This document shows, in pieces, positions 19,068 through 27,324 of a DNA stretch of 50,397 nt (position 1 is the stretch's first letter; every line of letters begins with the position of its first letter). A program made the position numbers and the translations under genes. Below the pieces are notes generated by a model that saw only the letters and a list, made by a program, of their open reading frames with translations, searched no databases and was not told where the DNA came from. The DNA lies in contig JAGPBF010000005.1 of assembly GCA_018063505.1 (NCBI GenBank), forward strand, positions 1 to 50,397, written 5' to 3'. This DNA is from Rhodoferax sp. (GTDB taxonomy: Bacteria > Pseudomonadota > Gammaproteobacteria > Burkholderiales > Burkholderiaceae_C).

Positions 19068-19238
19068 ATGGCTACCAAAGGCACTCGCGAGAAGATCAAG
19101 CTGGAATCCACTGCTGGAACCGGCCACTTCTATACCACCAGCAAAAACAAGAAAACCATGCCCGAGAAGATGCTGATCAAGAAATTTGATCCCAAGGCAC
19201 GCAAGCACGTGGAATACAAGGAAATCAAGCTGAAGTAA
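19068..19238 (+). CDS. rpmG: 50S ribosomal protein L33
   Basis: A 56-residue protein, [14 protein letters not shown] onwards, with F-Y-T-T-S-K-N-K and K-F-D-P-x-A-R-K-H-V-x-Y-K-E, which are characteristic of bacterial L33. It lacks the zinc-binding CxxC pairs of the C+ paralogues, so it is the zinc-independent type. AAGGA precedes ATG 19068. It lies 72 bases after rpmB. Confidence 0.97.
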   Translation: MATKGTREKIKLESTAGTGHFYTTSKNKKTMPEKMLIKKFDPKARKHVEYKEIKLK

Positions 19239-19259
19239 TCAGCGCGGTCTTCCATTGAA

Positions 19260-19280
19260 AAGCCCGGTTCATCCGGGCTT
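19260..19280. terminator. Intrinsic terminator shared by rpmG and the desaturase gene
   Basis: AAGCCCGG (19260-19267) and CCGGGCTT (19273-19280) form an 8-bp stem with a TTCAT loop, midway between the convergent stops of rpmG and the desaturase gene. On the minus strand the stem is followed by a short T run, so it suits the desaturase transcript best; on the plus strand the tail is weak. Confidence 0.6.
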
Positions 19281-19306
19281 GGATGCAGTTCAGAACGGTG
19301 TCAGGG

Positions 19307-20521
19307 TCAGGCTCTGGCAGCGCGCAACTTGTACGAGAAATCGCGCAAGGCCGCAATGCCACTGCTTTCTGCCCGTTGGCACCAGGCCTGCAGTTCACCG
19401 GTGAGTTGCTCGCGGGAGTGTGAACGATTGAGCCACAACTGGCGCAACTCTTCGCGCATCGTCACCATCTTGTCCAGCGCAGGATGCGCAGCACGCGCCT
19501 GGGCCAGCTTGGGCGCCGCAGCAGCAGGCACCTTGTCTTCATCACGATGCAGCCAGCGCTTGGCAGCCACCATCACCGACACGTCGCCCTTCTTGGACTT
19601 GATCACATCGATCTCGGCAGCGCAGGCCTTGCGCAAATTCTTGGCATACCCGGCCATCATCTCGTAGCGGTGGGCAATCAGGGCCTCCAGCGTCTTTTCG
19701 TCGGCCACCGGTCGGATGCTGCCCAGCTGCAGCTTTGGCGGTGTCTTCTTGACACGTGCCAGTCCCACTTTTTCGAGCAGGCTGATATAGACCCAACCGA
19801 TATCGAACTCGTAGGGCTTGACGGAGAACTTGGCCGATGTCGGATAGGTATGGTGGTTGTTATGCAACTCTTCTCCACCGATCATGATGCCCCATGGCAC
19901 GATATTGGTGCTGGCGTCGGCTGCTTCGAAGTTGCGATAGCCCCAATAGTGGCCAATTCCGTTGATCACGCCAGCTGCCGTGAACGGAATCCAGACCATC
20001 TGCACCGCCCAGACAGCCAGACCGGCTGCGCCAAAAAGTGCCAGGTTCAGGATCATCATCAGGCCGACACCCTGCCAGCTGTAACGGCTGTACAGGTTGC
20101 GTTCAAGCCAGTCATCGGGGCAGCCCTGGCTGTATTTGCTCAGGGTTTCCTGATTCTTCGATTCTGCACGGTACAACTCGGCACCTTGCCAAAACACTTT
20201 CTTGATGCCATGGGCCACCGGACTGTGCGGATCTTCGCTGGTCTCGCATTTGGCATGGTGTTTGCGGTGAATGGATACCCATTCCCGGGTTACCTGGCCG
20301 GTTCCAATCCACAGCCAGAAGCGGAAGAAATGGGCCGGAATCGCATGCAGATCCATGGCCCGGTGCGCTTGATGGCGGTGCAGGTAAATGGTGACGCTGG
20401 CGATCGTGATGTGGGTGGTCACCAAGGTGTAGATCACGATTTCCCACCATGTCAGGTCCCATAGTCCATGTGAAAGCCATTCCAGGATGGCATTCAGTAC
20501 AGACCAGTCCGGTAGCAACAT
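19307..20521 (-). CDS. Membrane fatty-acid (delta-9-type) desaturase
   Basis: A 404-residue di-iron membrane desaturase. The three histidine boxes are H-R-H-Q-A-H (48-53), H-R-K-H-H (85-89) and H-N-N-H-H (220-224), with an extra His191 in G-I-G-H-Y-W-G-Y-R-N. Four membrane helices frame them. Such enzymes introduce a cis double bond into acyl-CoA or lipid-bound acyl chains using O2, giving oxygen-dependent membrane fluidity control. The C-terminal 120 residues are a charged helical extension found in many betaproteobacterial homologues. It is separated from rsmB by a promoter region with two palindromes. Confidence 0.93.
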   Translation of the reverse strand: MLLPDWSVLNAILEWLSHGLWDLTWWEIVIYTLVTTHITIASVTIYLHRHQAHRAMDLHAIPAHFFRFWLWIGTGQVTREWVSIHRKHHAKCETSEDPHSPVAHGIKKVFWQGAELYRAESKNQETLSKYSQGCPDDWLERNLYSRYSWQGVGLMMILNLALFGAAGLAVWAVQMVWIPFTAAGVINGIGHYWGYRNFEAADASTNIVPWGIMIGGEELHNNHHTYPTSAKFSVKPYEFDIGWVYISLLEKVGLARVKKTPPKLQLGSIRPVADEKTLEALIAHRYEMMAGYAKNLRKACAAEIDVIKSKKGDVSVMVAAKRWLHRDEDKVPAAAAPKLAQARAAHPALDKMVTMREELRQLWLNRSHSREQLTGELQAWCQRAESSGIAALRDFSYKLRAARA

Positions 20522-20585
20522 ATTTATCGTCTCACTCGTAGATAAGGTAATTCAGGGGCATGGCTCCCAGGCCCGCAACCCTCGC

Positions 20586-20614
20586 ATTTTATGGGGTTCA
20601 GTCTACTTTGACCA
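20586..20614 (-). promoter_or_regulatory. Predicted sigma-70 promoter of the desaturase gene
   Basis: On the minus strand, TGGTCA (20609-20614, four of six to consensus) is 17 bases from TAAAAT (20586-20591, five of six). This would start transcription near 20579, about 58 bases before the desaturase ATG. Confidence 0.55.
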
Positions 20615-20631
20615 TGATTTATCTCAAATCA
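20615..20631. promoter_or_regulatory. Palindrome TGATTT-N5-AAATCA abutting the desaturase -35
   Basis: A perfect 6-bp inverted repeat with a 5-base spacer, placed directly upstream of the predicted -35, with its centre about 44 bases before the inferred start. This position suits an activator touching RNA polymerase. The half-site is AT-rich in an otherwise GC-rich region. The regulator is unknown. Confidence 0.45.
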
Positions 20632-20650
20632 GTACAAAAAGCAGCAATTC

Positions 20651-20668
20651 AAGTGAACGTGCTCACTT
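20651..20668. promoter_or_regulatory. CRP-like palindrome AAGTGA-N6-TCACTT
   Basis: Contains GTGA-N6-TCAC, the core of CRP-type sites, with arms extended to six perfect bases. Its centre is about 80 bases before the inferred desaturase start, compatible with a class I activator site. It overlaps the rsmB stop codon. It is followed on the plus strand by a T run and might be mistaken for a terminator, but no plus-strand gene ends here. A TetR-type fatty-acid regulator (FabR/DesT-like) is an alternative binder. Confidence 0.4.
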
Positions 20669-21934
20669 TTTTTGCCAAATCGCAGCAAAGAAACCGTCAA
20701 CCCGGTGCAAATGCGGCCAAAGCCGCAGCTGGGACACCTCTGCATCGCGCTGACGGCACAACGTAGCGGCCTGGGGAACCTTCAGGGCCTGCAGCGTATG
20801 CGCAACGTCGACGGGCTCGAAGTCCGGGTTCTGACCTGAAAATTCGGCGGCCACCTGTTCGTTCTCCTGTTCCAGCAGGCTGCAGGTTGCATATACCAGC
20901 CGCCCACCCGGCTTGAGCAAGCGTGACGCACTCTGGATGATGGACAACTGCAAAGCCGCGAGCGGTGCAATGCCATCCGGACTCTGGCGCCATTTCAGGT
21001 CTGGATTGCGGCGCAGGGTGCCCAGACCCGAACAAGGCGCATCGACCAGAACGCGGTCAATCTTGCCGGCAAGCCGCTTGATGCGATCGTCTCGCTCATG
21101 GCTTATCGCTACCGGATGCACGTTGGAGAGTCCGCTGCGCGCCAGTCGGGGCTTGAGTGCATCTAGCCGGTGGGCCGACGTGTCAAACGCATACAGGCGG
21201 CCGGTGCTGCGCATGGCCGCACCCAGCGCCAGTGTCTTGCCGCCGGCGCCGGCACAGAAATCCACCACCATTTCACCCCGATGGGCATCGACCAGGAGCG
21301 CCAGAAGCTGCGAGCCCTCGTCCTGGACCTCGAAATCCCCCCGCAAATAGGCCTCGAACCGGGTCAGATTCGGCTTCCCATCGACGCGCAGCCCCCAGGG
21401 CGAATAAGGCGTTGGATGCGCCGTCACGCCGTGGCGCTTCAAATCCTTGACCACGTCCTCACGTCTGGCCTTGAAAGCATTGACGCGCAGATCCAGCGTG
21501 CCCGGCACATCCAGGCTCTGGGCCAGCGGCCAGAAGTCGTCACCAACCTCGCGCTTGAGCGTATCCGCCAGCCAGTCCGGCAGGTTGTGTCTGTGCCGTT
21601 CCATCAGGTCGTCCGGCCGGATCTTTGCGCAGGCGTCCAGCCAGGTTTTTTCCTGGTCATTCAGCGCGCCCAACAGGAATTCCCGCTCGCTCTGAAACCC
21701 CAGAATCGCCAGGCGACGGGCCTTGGAGCCGCTTCCAGAGGGCGCGAAATGCTCGTACAGCTGCTTCTTGCGCAGTACGGCATAGATCGACTCGGTCAAT
21801 GTCGCCCGCTCGCGCGGCCCCAGCGAACGATGGTCGCGAAAGAAGCGCCCGACCACGGCGTCGGCCGGATGGTCGAACTTCAGGACCAGCGCCAACAGAT
21901 CGGTACAGGCTTGGAGCAGAGGGGCAGGATGCAT
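20663..21934 (-). CDS. rsmB: 16S rRNA (cytosine-967-C5)-methyltransferase RsmB-like
   Basis: A 423-residue SAM-dependent RNA methyltransferase. The N-terminal half is helical and RNA-binding; the C-terminal half is the NOL1/NOP2/Sun fold with SAM motif D-F-C-A-G-A-G-G-K-T (225-234), D-A-P-C-S-G-L-G with Cys301, and Y-A-T-C-S-L-L with the catalytic Cys351. Both cysteines needed for m5C chemistry are present. The start ATG 21934 is preferred over a non-ATG extension of 11 residues. It lies 126 bases after purN on the same strand. Confidence 0.92.
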   Translation of the reverse strand: MHPAPLLQACTDLLALVLKFDHPADAVVGRFFRDHRSLGPRERATLTESIYAVLRKKQLYEHFAPSGSGSKARRLAILGFQSEREFLLGALNDQEKTWLDACAKIRPDDLMERHRHNLPDWLADTLKREVGDDFWPLAQSLDVPGTLDLRVNAFKARREDVVKDLKRHGVTAHPTPYSPWGLRVDGKPNLTRFEAYLRGDFEVQDEGSQLLALLVDAHRGEMVVDFCAGAGGKTLALGAAMRSTGRLYAFDTSAHRLDALKPRLARSGLSNVHPVAISHERDDRIKRLAGKIDRVLVDAPCSGLGTLRRNPDLKWRQSPDGIAPLAALQLSIIQSASRLLKPGGRLVYATCSLLEQENEQVAAEFSGQNPDFEPVDVAHTLQALKVPQAATLCRQRDAEVSQLRLWPHLHRVDGFFAAIWQKK

Positions 21935-22060
21935 GGTCGGGATTGTCCCATGCACCCAACGCGACAACCCGCTTGTGCCAGCGCACTCTGCACTAACCTG
22001 CGCGCTGCCGGACTATTCACCCTGGGAACCGCCGCCAGGCCGATGCCGCTGTGGCCATGG

Positions 22061-22651
22061 TCATTGCCGCATCAACGCGGCAATCGCCCTCGGATAAATC
22101 AGGTGCTCCTGCGTCACCACCCTGGCAGCCAGGCTCTTGGCACTGTCGCCATCGAGCACCGGCACCACCGCCTGCGCGAGGATCGGTCCTTCGTCGAGTT
22201 GCTCCGTCACCATGTGGACCGTGGCACCGGCCACACGGCAACCGGCATCGAGCGCGCGCTGATGGGTATGCAAGCCGGTAAAGGCGGGCAACAGGGAAGG
22301 ATGGATATTGACCAGGCGCCCGGCATAACGTGTCACAAACTCCGGCGTCAAGACCCGCATGAAGCCGGCCAGCACCACCAGAGCGGGTTTGCCGTGCGGG
22401 TCGTGGCCATCGATCAGATCCGCCAGCGCCGCGTCGAACAGGCTGCGTTCGGCGAATTGCCGGTGATCAAGAACATCCGTGGCGATTCCCATGCCTCGCG
22501 CAATGGCCAAGCCGCCGGCATCGGGCCGGTTGCTGATGACCGCAGCCACCCTGGCCTGCCATCGGCTCGCCCACGACTCACGCTGCGCGGTGCGCACGAT
22601 GCTGGCCATGTTGGAGCCGCCACCGGAGATCAGGATCACGATGTTTTTCAT
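22061..22651 (-). CDS. purN: Phosphoribosylglycinamide formyltransferase
   Basis: A 196-residue enzyme that transfers a formyl group from 10-formyl-THF to GAR in purine synthesis. It begins with V-I-L-I-S-G-G-G-S-N (phosphate binding), and contains L-A-G-F-M-R and the catalytic N-I-H-P-S-L-L-P with the later D-E-G-P-I-L Asp, all diagnostic. The length is typical. No strong ribosome-binding site is visible before ATG 22651. Confidence 0.96.
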   Translation of the reverse strand: MKNIVILISGGGSNMASIVRTAQRESWASRWQARVAAVISNRPDAGGLAIARGMGIATDVLDHRQFAERSLFDAALADLIDGHDPHGKPALVVLAGFMRVLTPEFVTRYAGRLVNIHPSLLPAFTGLHTHQRALDAGCRVAGATVHMVTEQLDEGPILAQAVVPVLDGDSAKSLAARVVTQEHLIYPRAIAALMRQ

Positions 22652-22760
22652 AGATCCGAAAATTATCGCTGCCCAAAAATCTGTTCACTTTGTCGCGGTT
22701 CGGACAGCGAAAAGTGCACGACCGTGCTAAAACCGGGCACAGCCTGATTGGAGACAACTG

Positions 22761-23939
22761 ATGGACCTGGCCTTTACCCCCGAGGAACAGAAATTCCGCG
22801 AAGACATCCGCGCCTGGGTCGCGCAGAACCTGCCCGCCGACATTTCGCACAAGGTGCACAACGCCTTGCATCTGAGCCGCGACGACATGCAGCGCTGGGC
22901 CAGGATCCTTGGCAAGACGGGATGGCTGGGCCATGGCTGGCCGAAGGAATTCGGCGGACCCGGCTGGAATTCGATCCAGAAGCACCTGTTCGAGGAAGAA
23001 TGTGCGCTGGCAGGGGCGCCACGTGTCGTGCCGTTCGGACCGGTCATGGTGGCACCGGTGATCATGGCTTTCGGCAGCCCCGCGCAACAAGCCCGCTTCC
23101 TGCCCGGAATCGCCAGCGGCGAGGTCTGGTGGAGCCAGGGTTACAGCGAGCCCGGCTCCGGCAGTGACCTGGCCTCGCTCAAGACGCGGGCCGAACGCAA
23201 GGGCGACAAGTACATCGTCAATGGCCAGAAGACCTGGACCACGCTGGGCCAGTATGGCGAATGGATCTTCTGTCTGGTGCGTACCAGCACCGAGGGCAAG
23301 CCGCAGACCGGCATCAGTTTCCTGCTGATCGACATGAAATCGCCGGGAATCACGGTTCGCCCGATCATCCTGCTCGATGGCAGCGCCGAGGTCAACGAGG
23401 TCTTTTTCGACAATGTCGAAGTGCCGGCGGAGAACCTGATCGGCGAGGAAAACAAGGGCTGGACCTACGCCAAGCACCTGCTCAGTCACGAGCGCACCAA
23501 CATTGCCGACGTCAACCGCGCCAAGCGCGAACTCGAACGCCTCAAGCGCATCGCCAAGGCCGAAGGTGTATACGACGATTCGCGTTTCCGTGACGAAATC
23601 GCCAGGCTGGAGGTGGACGTGGTGGCGCTGGAAATGCTGGTTCTGCGGGTACTGGCAGCCGAGAAATCGGGCAAGCAGTCACTCGACATTGCCGGTCTGC
23701 TCAAGATCCGCGGCAGCGAGATCCAGCAGCGCTACAGTGAACTGATGATGCTGGCGGCTGGACCATACGCATTGCCGCTGATTCACGAGGCGATGGAAGC
23801 GGGCTGGCAAGGGGATGCCGTCGGCGCCTTGTATTGCGCCCCGCTGGCAGCGACCTACCTGAACATGCGCAAGACCACGATCTACGGCGGCTCCAATGAG
23901 GTTCAGCGCAACATCGTGTCCCAGGGCGTGCTGGGCTGA
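22761..23939 (+). CDS. Acyl-CoA dehydrogenase, large subunit (pimeloyl-CoA dehydrogenase PimC-like)
   Basis: A 392-residue FAD enzyme of the acyl-CoA dehydrogenase fold: N-terminal helical domain, central Y-S-E-P-G-S-G-S-D-L-A-S-L motif that packs on FAD, and C-terminal helical domain ending T-I-Y-G-G-S-N-E-V-Q-R-N-I. Proteins of this type are paired with a divergent second subunit, as with PimC/PimD of Rhodopseudomonas, which oxidise pimeloyl-CoA or other dicarboxyl/branched acyl-CoAs. GGAG precedes ATG 22761. The next gene, 75 bases on, is the partner. The exact substrate is not readable from sequence. Confidence 0.88.
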   Translation: MDLAFTPEEQKFREDIRAWVAQNLPADISHKVHNALHLSRDDMQRWARILGKTGWLGHGWPKEFGGPGWNSIQKHLFEEECALAGAPRVVPFGPVMVAPVIMAFGSPAQQARFLPGIASGEVWWSQGYSEPGSGSDLASLKTRAERKGDKYIVNGQKTWTTLGQYGEWIFCLVRTSTEGKPQTGISFLLIDMKSPGITVRPIILLDGSAEVNEVFFDNVEVPAENLIGEENKGWTYAKHLLSHERTNIADVNRAKRELERLKRIAKAEGVYDDSRFRDEIARLEVDVVALEMLVLRVLAAEKSGKQSLDIAGLLKIRGSEIQQRYSELMMLAAGPYALPLIHEAMEAGWQGDAVGALYCAPLAATYLNMRKTTIYGGSNEVQRNIVSQGVLG

Positions 23940-24014
23940 CCGGCCATCCATCGCGCGCCTGCAGAGCCGACGGCCCGCAGGTACCCAGCTTCGACAAGAC
24001 AACAGGTGACCGAC

Positions 24015-25130
24015 ATGGATTTTGATTTCACTGAAGACCAGGAACAATTGCGCGACGCGGTACGCAAGTGGGTCGACAAGGCCTACACATTCGAGCGCCG
24101 CCGGACGATTGCAAAAGACGGCGGTTTTTCCGCTGACGCCTACCAGGAACTGGCCGATCTGGGCCTGTGCGGCCTGTACGTGCCGGAGGATCTCGGCGGC
24201 CTGGGCATGGGGCCGGTCGAAGGCATGGTTGTGATGGAAGAACTGGGACGCGGCATCGTGCTCGAACCGCTGGCCCAGGCCCTGATTGCAGGCGCAGTTC
24301 TCGGTCACTACGCGCCCAAACCTCTGGCCACCGAATGGGCAGGCGCCGTCGCCAGCGGCGAAAGCCTGGTCTCACTGGCCTACCAGGAACGCGCAGCCCG
24401 CTACCGGCTGGACAATTGCACCACCCAGGCCAGTGGCAAGGACGGCGCCTGGACCCTCAGCGGCGCCAAGAGCCTGGTCGTGGCCGGAGACAGGGCCGAT
24501 GCCTACCTGGTCAGCGCCATGCGCGATGGCACACTGGCCATGTTCCTGGTCGAACGCAACGCGCCTGGCGTCAAACTTCGCGCCTACGGAGTGCTCGACG
24601 GCGGGCGGGCGGCAGAACTCATGCTGGACGCTGCGCCAGCGCAATTGGTCAGCCGCGACGGACTGGCGGTACTGGCGCATGCAGTCGACATCGGTATTGC
24701 CGCAACCTGTGCGCAGGCCGTCGGCGTGATGGACAAGACGCTGGCCATCACCGTCGAATACATGAATACGCGCAAGCAGTTTGGCGTGGTCATCAGCAGC
24801 TTCCAGGCGCTGCGCCACAGGGTGGCCGACATGAAGATGCAACTCGAACTGGCACGGTCGATGAGTTACTACGCATCACTCAAGCTCAATGCCCCGGCGC
24901 CGGAACGGCGGGCCGCGATGGCGCGCGCCAAGTTCCAGCTGGGTCAGTCGATGCGACTCGTTGGCCAGCAAGCAGTACAGTTGCATGGCGGCATTGGCGT
25001 GACAGACGAATACATCGTCAGCCATTATTTCAAATGCCTCACGCAGATGGAAATGGTGTTCGGCGACAGCTTCTTCCAGTTGGGCGAAGTCTCGGGCCGG
25101 ATGCAGGACACGGCCGGCGTTTTCGCCTGA
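24015..25130 (+). CDS. Acyl-CoA dehydrogenase, small subunit (PimD-like)
   Basis: A 371-residue acyl-CoA dehydrogenase homologue, more divergent in the central domain: the FAD/acyl region lacks the usual S-E-P-x-x-G-S-D motif and reads S-L-A-Y-Q-E-R. It keeps the C-terminal R-K-Q-F-G-V-x-I-S-S-F-Q-A-L-R-H motif and the Q-L-H-G-G-I-G-V-T-D-E segment. This is the usual pattern for the second subunit of an alpha2-beta2 dehydrogenase. AGGTG lies eight bases before ATG 24015; the in-frame GTG at 24006 is part of that site. It is co-directional with the large subunit. Confidence 0.85.
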   Translation: MDFDFTEDQEQLRDAVRKWVDKAYTFERRRTIAKDGGFSADAYQELADLGLCGLYVPEDLGGLGMGPVEGMVVMEELGRGIVLEPLAQALIAGAVLGHYAPKPLATEWAGAVASGESLVSLAYQERAARYRLDNCTTQASGKDGAWTLSGAKSLVVAGDRADAYLVSAMRDGTLAMFLVERNAPGVKLRAYGVLDGGRAAELMLDAAPAQLVSRDGLAVLAHAVDIGIAATCAQAVGVMDKTLAITVEYMNTRKQFGVVISSFQALRHRVADMKMQLELARSMSYYASLKLNAPAPERRAAMARAKFQLGQSMRLVGQQAVQLHGGIGVTDEYIVSHYFKCLTQMEMVFGDSFFQLGEVSGRMQDTAGVFA

Positions 25131-25271
25131 GTTTTCCGCATCGCTCCATCAAATGGAGCATGTTTGGCCACATCGCCGCCGGACCAAGCGGCATTTGGCG
25201 TCACCATTGCGCAGGGCTGCTTGCGCCGCGTCCACCCCGGGACCTGCCGACCGCTGCCCCACGGAGGCGGC

Positions 25272-26672
25272 ATGCGTGCAACGAACCCTGGCCATGGCAA
25301 TACAGCTCCCGACAACAGCCGGGACCTGTTCGAACGCTGGTCGACAAACCGGTCGTTCTCGATGCTCGGGCCACTGAGCCGCATCGGACTGGTGGTGGTT
25401 CTGCTGATGCTGCTGGTCGTCGACCCGCTCTTGTTTGGCCAAGGCGTCTGGGGGCAACAGGCCCAGCACCACTACCTGGTCTTGTGGCATGCCTGCGCGG
25501 CCATCCACTTCTCCGTGTTCCTGCTGCTCTCCAAACGGCTGCAGACGCACCGCAGCCGCCAACGTTGCCTGATCGCGTTCCTGGCGCTGGGCGGCGCCCT
25601 GTTCACCTGGTTCGGATTCATTTCGTGGAATCTGAGCGGCGACCTGTCCGTCTATGCGATCTTTTTGCTGACCATGGTCTGCGTGTTCAGTTTCCCAGGT
25701 CGCCTGCGTATGGCTCTGAGCCTGGGCAGTGCCGGCGCGCTGCTGCTGCTGATCTACCAGCTCGACGGCCGCGCCCTCTTCTACACCAGCGGTGCTGCCA
25801 TGAACATGGCGGCACTGGCTGCGGTCGCCCTGCTGCTCGATGGGCATCTGATGCGCCTCAATCTCGCCTTGTTCCGGCAGCAACAATGTGTCGAGCTCGA
25901 GCGCGCCCGGGCCGACAGGGTGCTGTACAACGCCTTGCCCAAGTCCATTGCCGATGAACTCAAACACAACAACGTCGTCAAGGCAGAAAAGTACCCACGC
26001 ATGGCGGTGTTGTTCGTCGACATCGTGGGCTTCACCCATTTCTCTGCGGCCCGTTCACCGGATGCGGTGGTGCAGACCCTCAACCAGATCTTCTGCGTGT
26101 TCGACACACTGGTCGACCGTTACGGCGTCGAGAAGATCAAGACCATCGGTGACGCCTACATGGTGGTGGGCAAAGGCAATGCAGAGCCGGTCGCCCACCT
26201 GGCGCTCGACATGCTCGACGCGATGCGGGCATACCGGCAAAGCAGCGGCCATGCACTGGACATCCGGGTCGGCCTGCACGTCGGCGCCACAGTGGCCGGC
26301 GTGATCGGGCTCAAGCGCTTCCTCTACGACGTATGGGGTGATGCGGTCAACACGGCCAGTCGCATGGAGTCGACCGGCGAGGCCGGACGGATCCAGCTCA
26401 CCGAGGCGCTGGCGTTGGAGTTGCAGCAGACATTTCGCTTCAGCACACCGATGCTGGTTCAAATCAAGGGTAAAGGGCCGATGCGGACCCGTTTTCTGCT
26501 GGGGCGCCACGCGGCCGCAGACCCGGCCTTGCCGGCGGAGACTGAACCTGGGTGGTGCCAATGCCGAAAGCGGCCTGACAACAGGCTCAGGCCATCAACC
26601 GCGAGGATTTGGGCAGATGGGTCATCAGGAACTCCATCTGGTCGGCCAGAATGCGCCGGTTGCGCAGGATAA
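25272..26672 (+). CDS. Membrane-bound class III nucleotide cyclase, predicted adenylate cyclase
   Basis: A 466-residue protein: six membrane helices (about 35-190), a short coiled linker with Y-N-A-L-P-K-S-I-A-D-E-L, then a class III cyclase domain (about 243-430). Metal-binding Asp250 is in F-V-D-I-V-G-F-T and Asp294 in T-I-G-D-A-Y. Substrate-selecting Lys290 (K-I-K-T-I-G) and Asp353 (Y-D-V-W-G) match ATP-using enzymes rather than GTP-using ones, and Asn360/Arg364 (N-T-A-S-R) are the transition-state residues. It should make cAMP. GGAGG precedes ATG 25272. The last 40 residues are Cys/Arg/Ser-rich, unlike the domain, and overlap the 3' end of the convergent HNH gene by 86 bases. Confidence 0.9.
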   Translation: MRATNPGHGNTAPDNSRDLFERWSTNRSFSMLGPLSRIGLVVVLLMLLVVDPLLFGQGVWGQQAQHHYLVLWHACAAIHFSVFLLLSKRLQTHRSRQRCLIAFLALGGALFTWFGFISWNLSGDLSVYAIFLLTMVCVFSFPGRLRMALSLGSAGALLLLIYQLDGRALFYTSGAAMNMAALAAVALLLDGHLMRLNLALFRQQQCVELERARADRVLYNALPKSIADELKHNNVVKAEKYPRMAVLFVDIVGFTHFSAARSPDAVVQTLNQIFCVFDTLVDRYGVEKIKTIGDAYMVVGKGNAEPVAHLALDMLDAMRAYRQSSGHALDIRVGLHVGATVAGVIGLKRFLYDVWGDAVNTASRMESTGEAGRIQLTEALALELQQTFRFSTPMLVQIKGKGPMRTRFLLGRHAAADPALPAETEPGWCQCRKRPDNRLRPSTARIWADGSSGTPSGRPECAGCAG

Positions 26673-27147
26673 AGTCTTCCCACAGGCTGGGTACGTATGG
26701 CGCGTACAGCAGCGGCATGTGGGCCTGCTCGGGTGTTCGGTTGCTCTTGCGGTGGTTGCACGGCCGGCAGGCGGTGACCACGTTCATCCAGTTGTCGATG
26801 CCATTCTGGGCGAAAGGCACGATGTGTTCGCGCGTCAGCACGTCTTCGCCATGCTGAACGCCGCAATAGGCGCAGATATTGCGATCCCGTGCAAACAGCT
26901 TGCTGTTGGTGAGACCGGGCTTGAGATTGAACGGGTTGATGTTCGGCACGCCCTTGGTGCCGATGATGCTGTTGACGGCGATGATCGACTGTTCGCCGGT
27001 ACGGGCATTGTGGCCGCCATGAAAAACAGCGACCTCGCCCCCGGACTCCCAGCGTACCTCGCCCGCCGCGTAGTGAATCACGGCTTGTTCAAGTGAAATC
27101 CAGGATTGCGGCAAACCCTGGGCTGACAGCTTCAAGACCTTCAACAT
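26587..27147 (-). CDS. HNH endonuclease family protein
   Basis: A 186-residue protein. The C-terminal half has a zinc-stabilised HNH motif: C-A-Y-C-G, then L-T-R-E-H-I-V-P (first His), N-W-M-N-V-V (Asn), and C-R-P-C-N-H-R-K (final His with the second C-x2-C). The N-terminal 75 residues are a beta-rich domain of unknown function typical of this chromosomal group. AGGAGG four bases before ATG 27147 fixes the start. There is no adjacent methyltransferase or phage gene, so a role as a restriction enzyme is not supported; its substrate is unknown. It is convergent with and overlaps the cyclase gene. Confidence 0.88.
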   Translation of the reverse strand: MLKVLKLSAQGLPQSWISLEQAVIHYAAGEVRWESGGEVAVFHGGHNARTGEQSIIAVNSIIGTKGVPNINPFNLKPGLTNSKLFARDRNICAYCGVQHGEDVLTREHIVPFAQNGIDNWMNVVTACRPCNHRKSNRTPEQAHMPLLYAPYVPSLWEDFILRNRRILADQMEFLMTHLPKSSRLMA

Positions 27148-27297
27148 GTGCCTCCTGAAACAACACCTTGCAATGCTGACTTCGAATGCCCCGTGCTGCC
27201 GCCAAACACCCGAATCCGGATGGTGCAACAGTGGATCACAATATACCTGCTTTCCGCGACGCCATCTGCGTCTTGCCGCAATATCTGACCCGCCTGC

Positions 27298-27303
27298 TAT
27301 CAA
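27298..27303 (+). promoter_or_regulatory. Possible extended -10 of ribF
   Basis: TATCAA preceded by TG-C gives an extended -10 pattern. TTGCCG lies 19 bases upstream, too far for an ideal -35. It would start transcription about 15 bases before the ribF ATG. No FMN riboswitch-like structure is visible in the 177-base gap upstream of ribF. Confidence 0.3.
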
Positions 27304-27324
27304 AATCACATCAAGTTGGAACGC

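Noticed and set aside
20651-20673. Palindrome followed by a T run read as a terminator
   Set aside because: The T run is on the plus strand, where no gene ends; for rsmB on the minus strand the T run would precede the stem. It fits better as a regulator site.
26587-27147. HNH gene as part of a restriction or defence island
   Set aside because: No methyltransferase, helicase, toxin or mobile gene is nearby, and this HNH type is widespread as a chromosomal gene in related bacteria.
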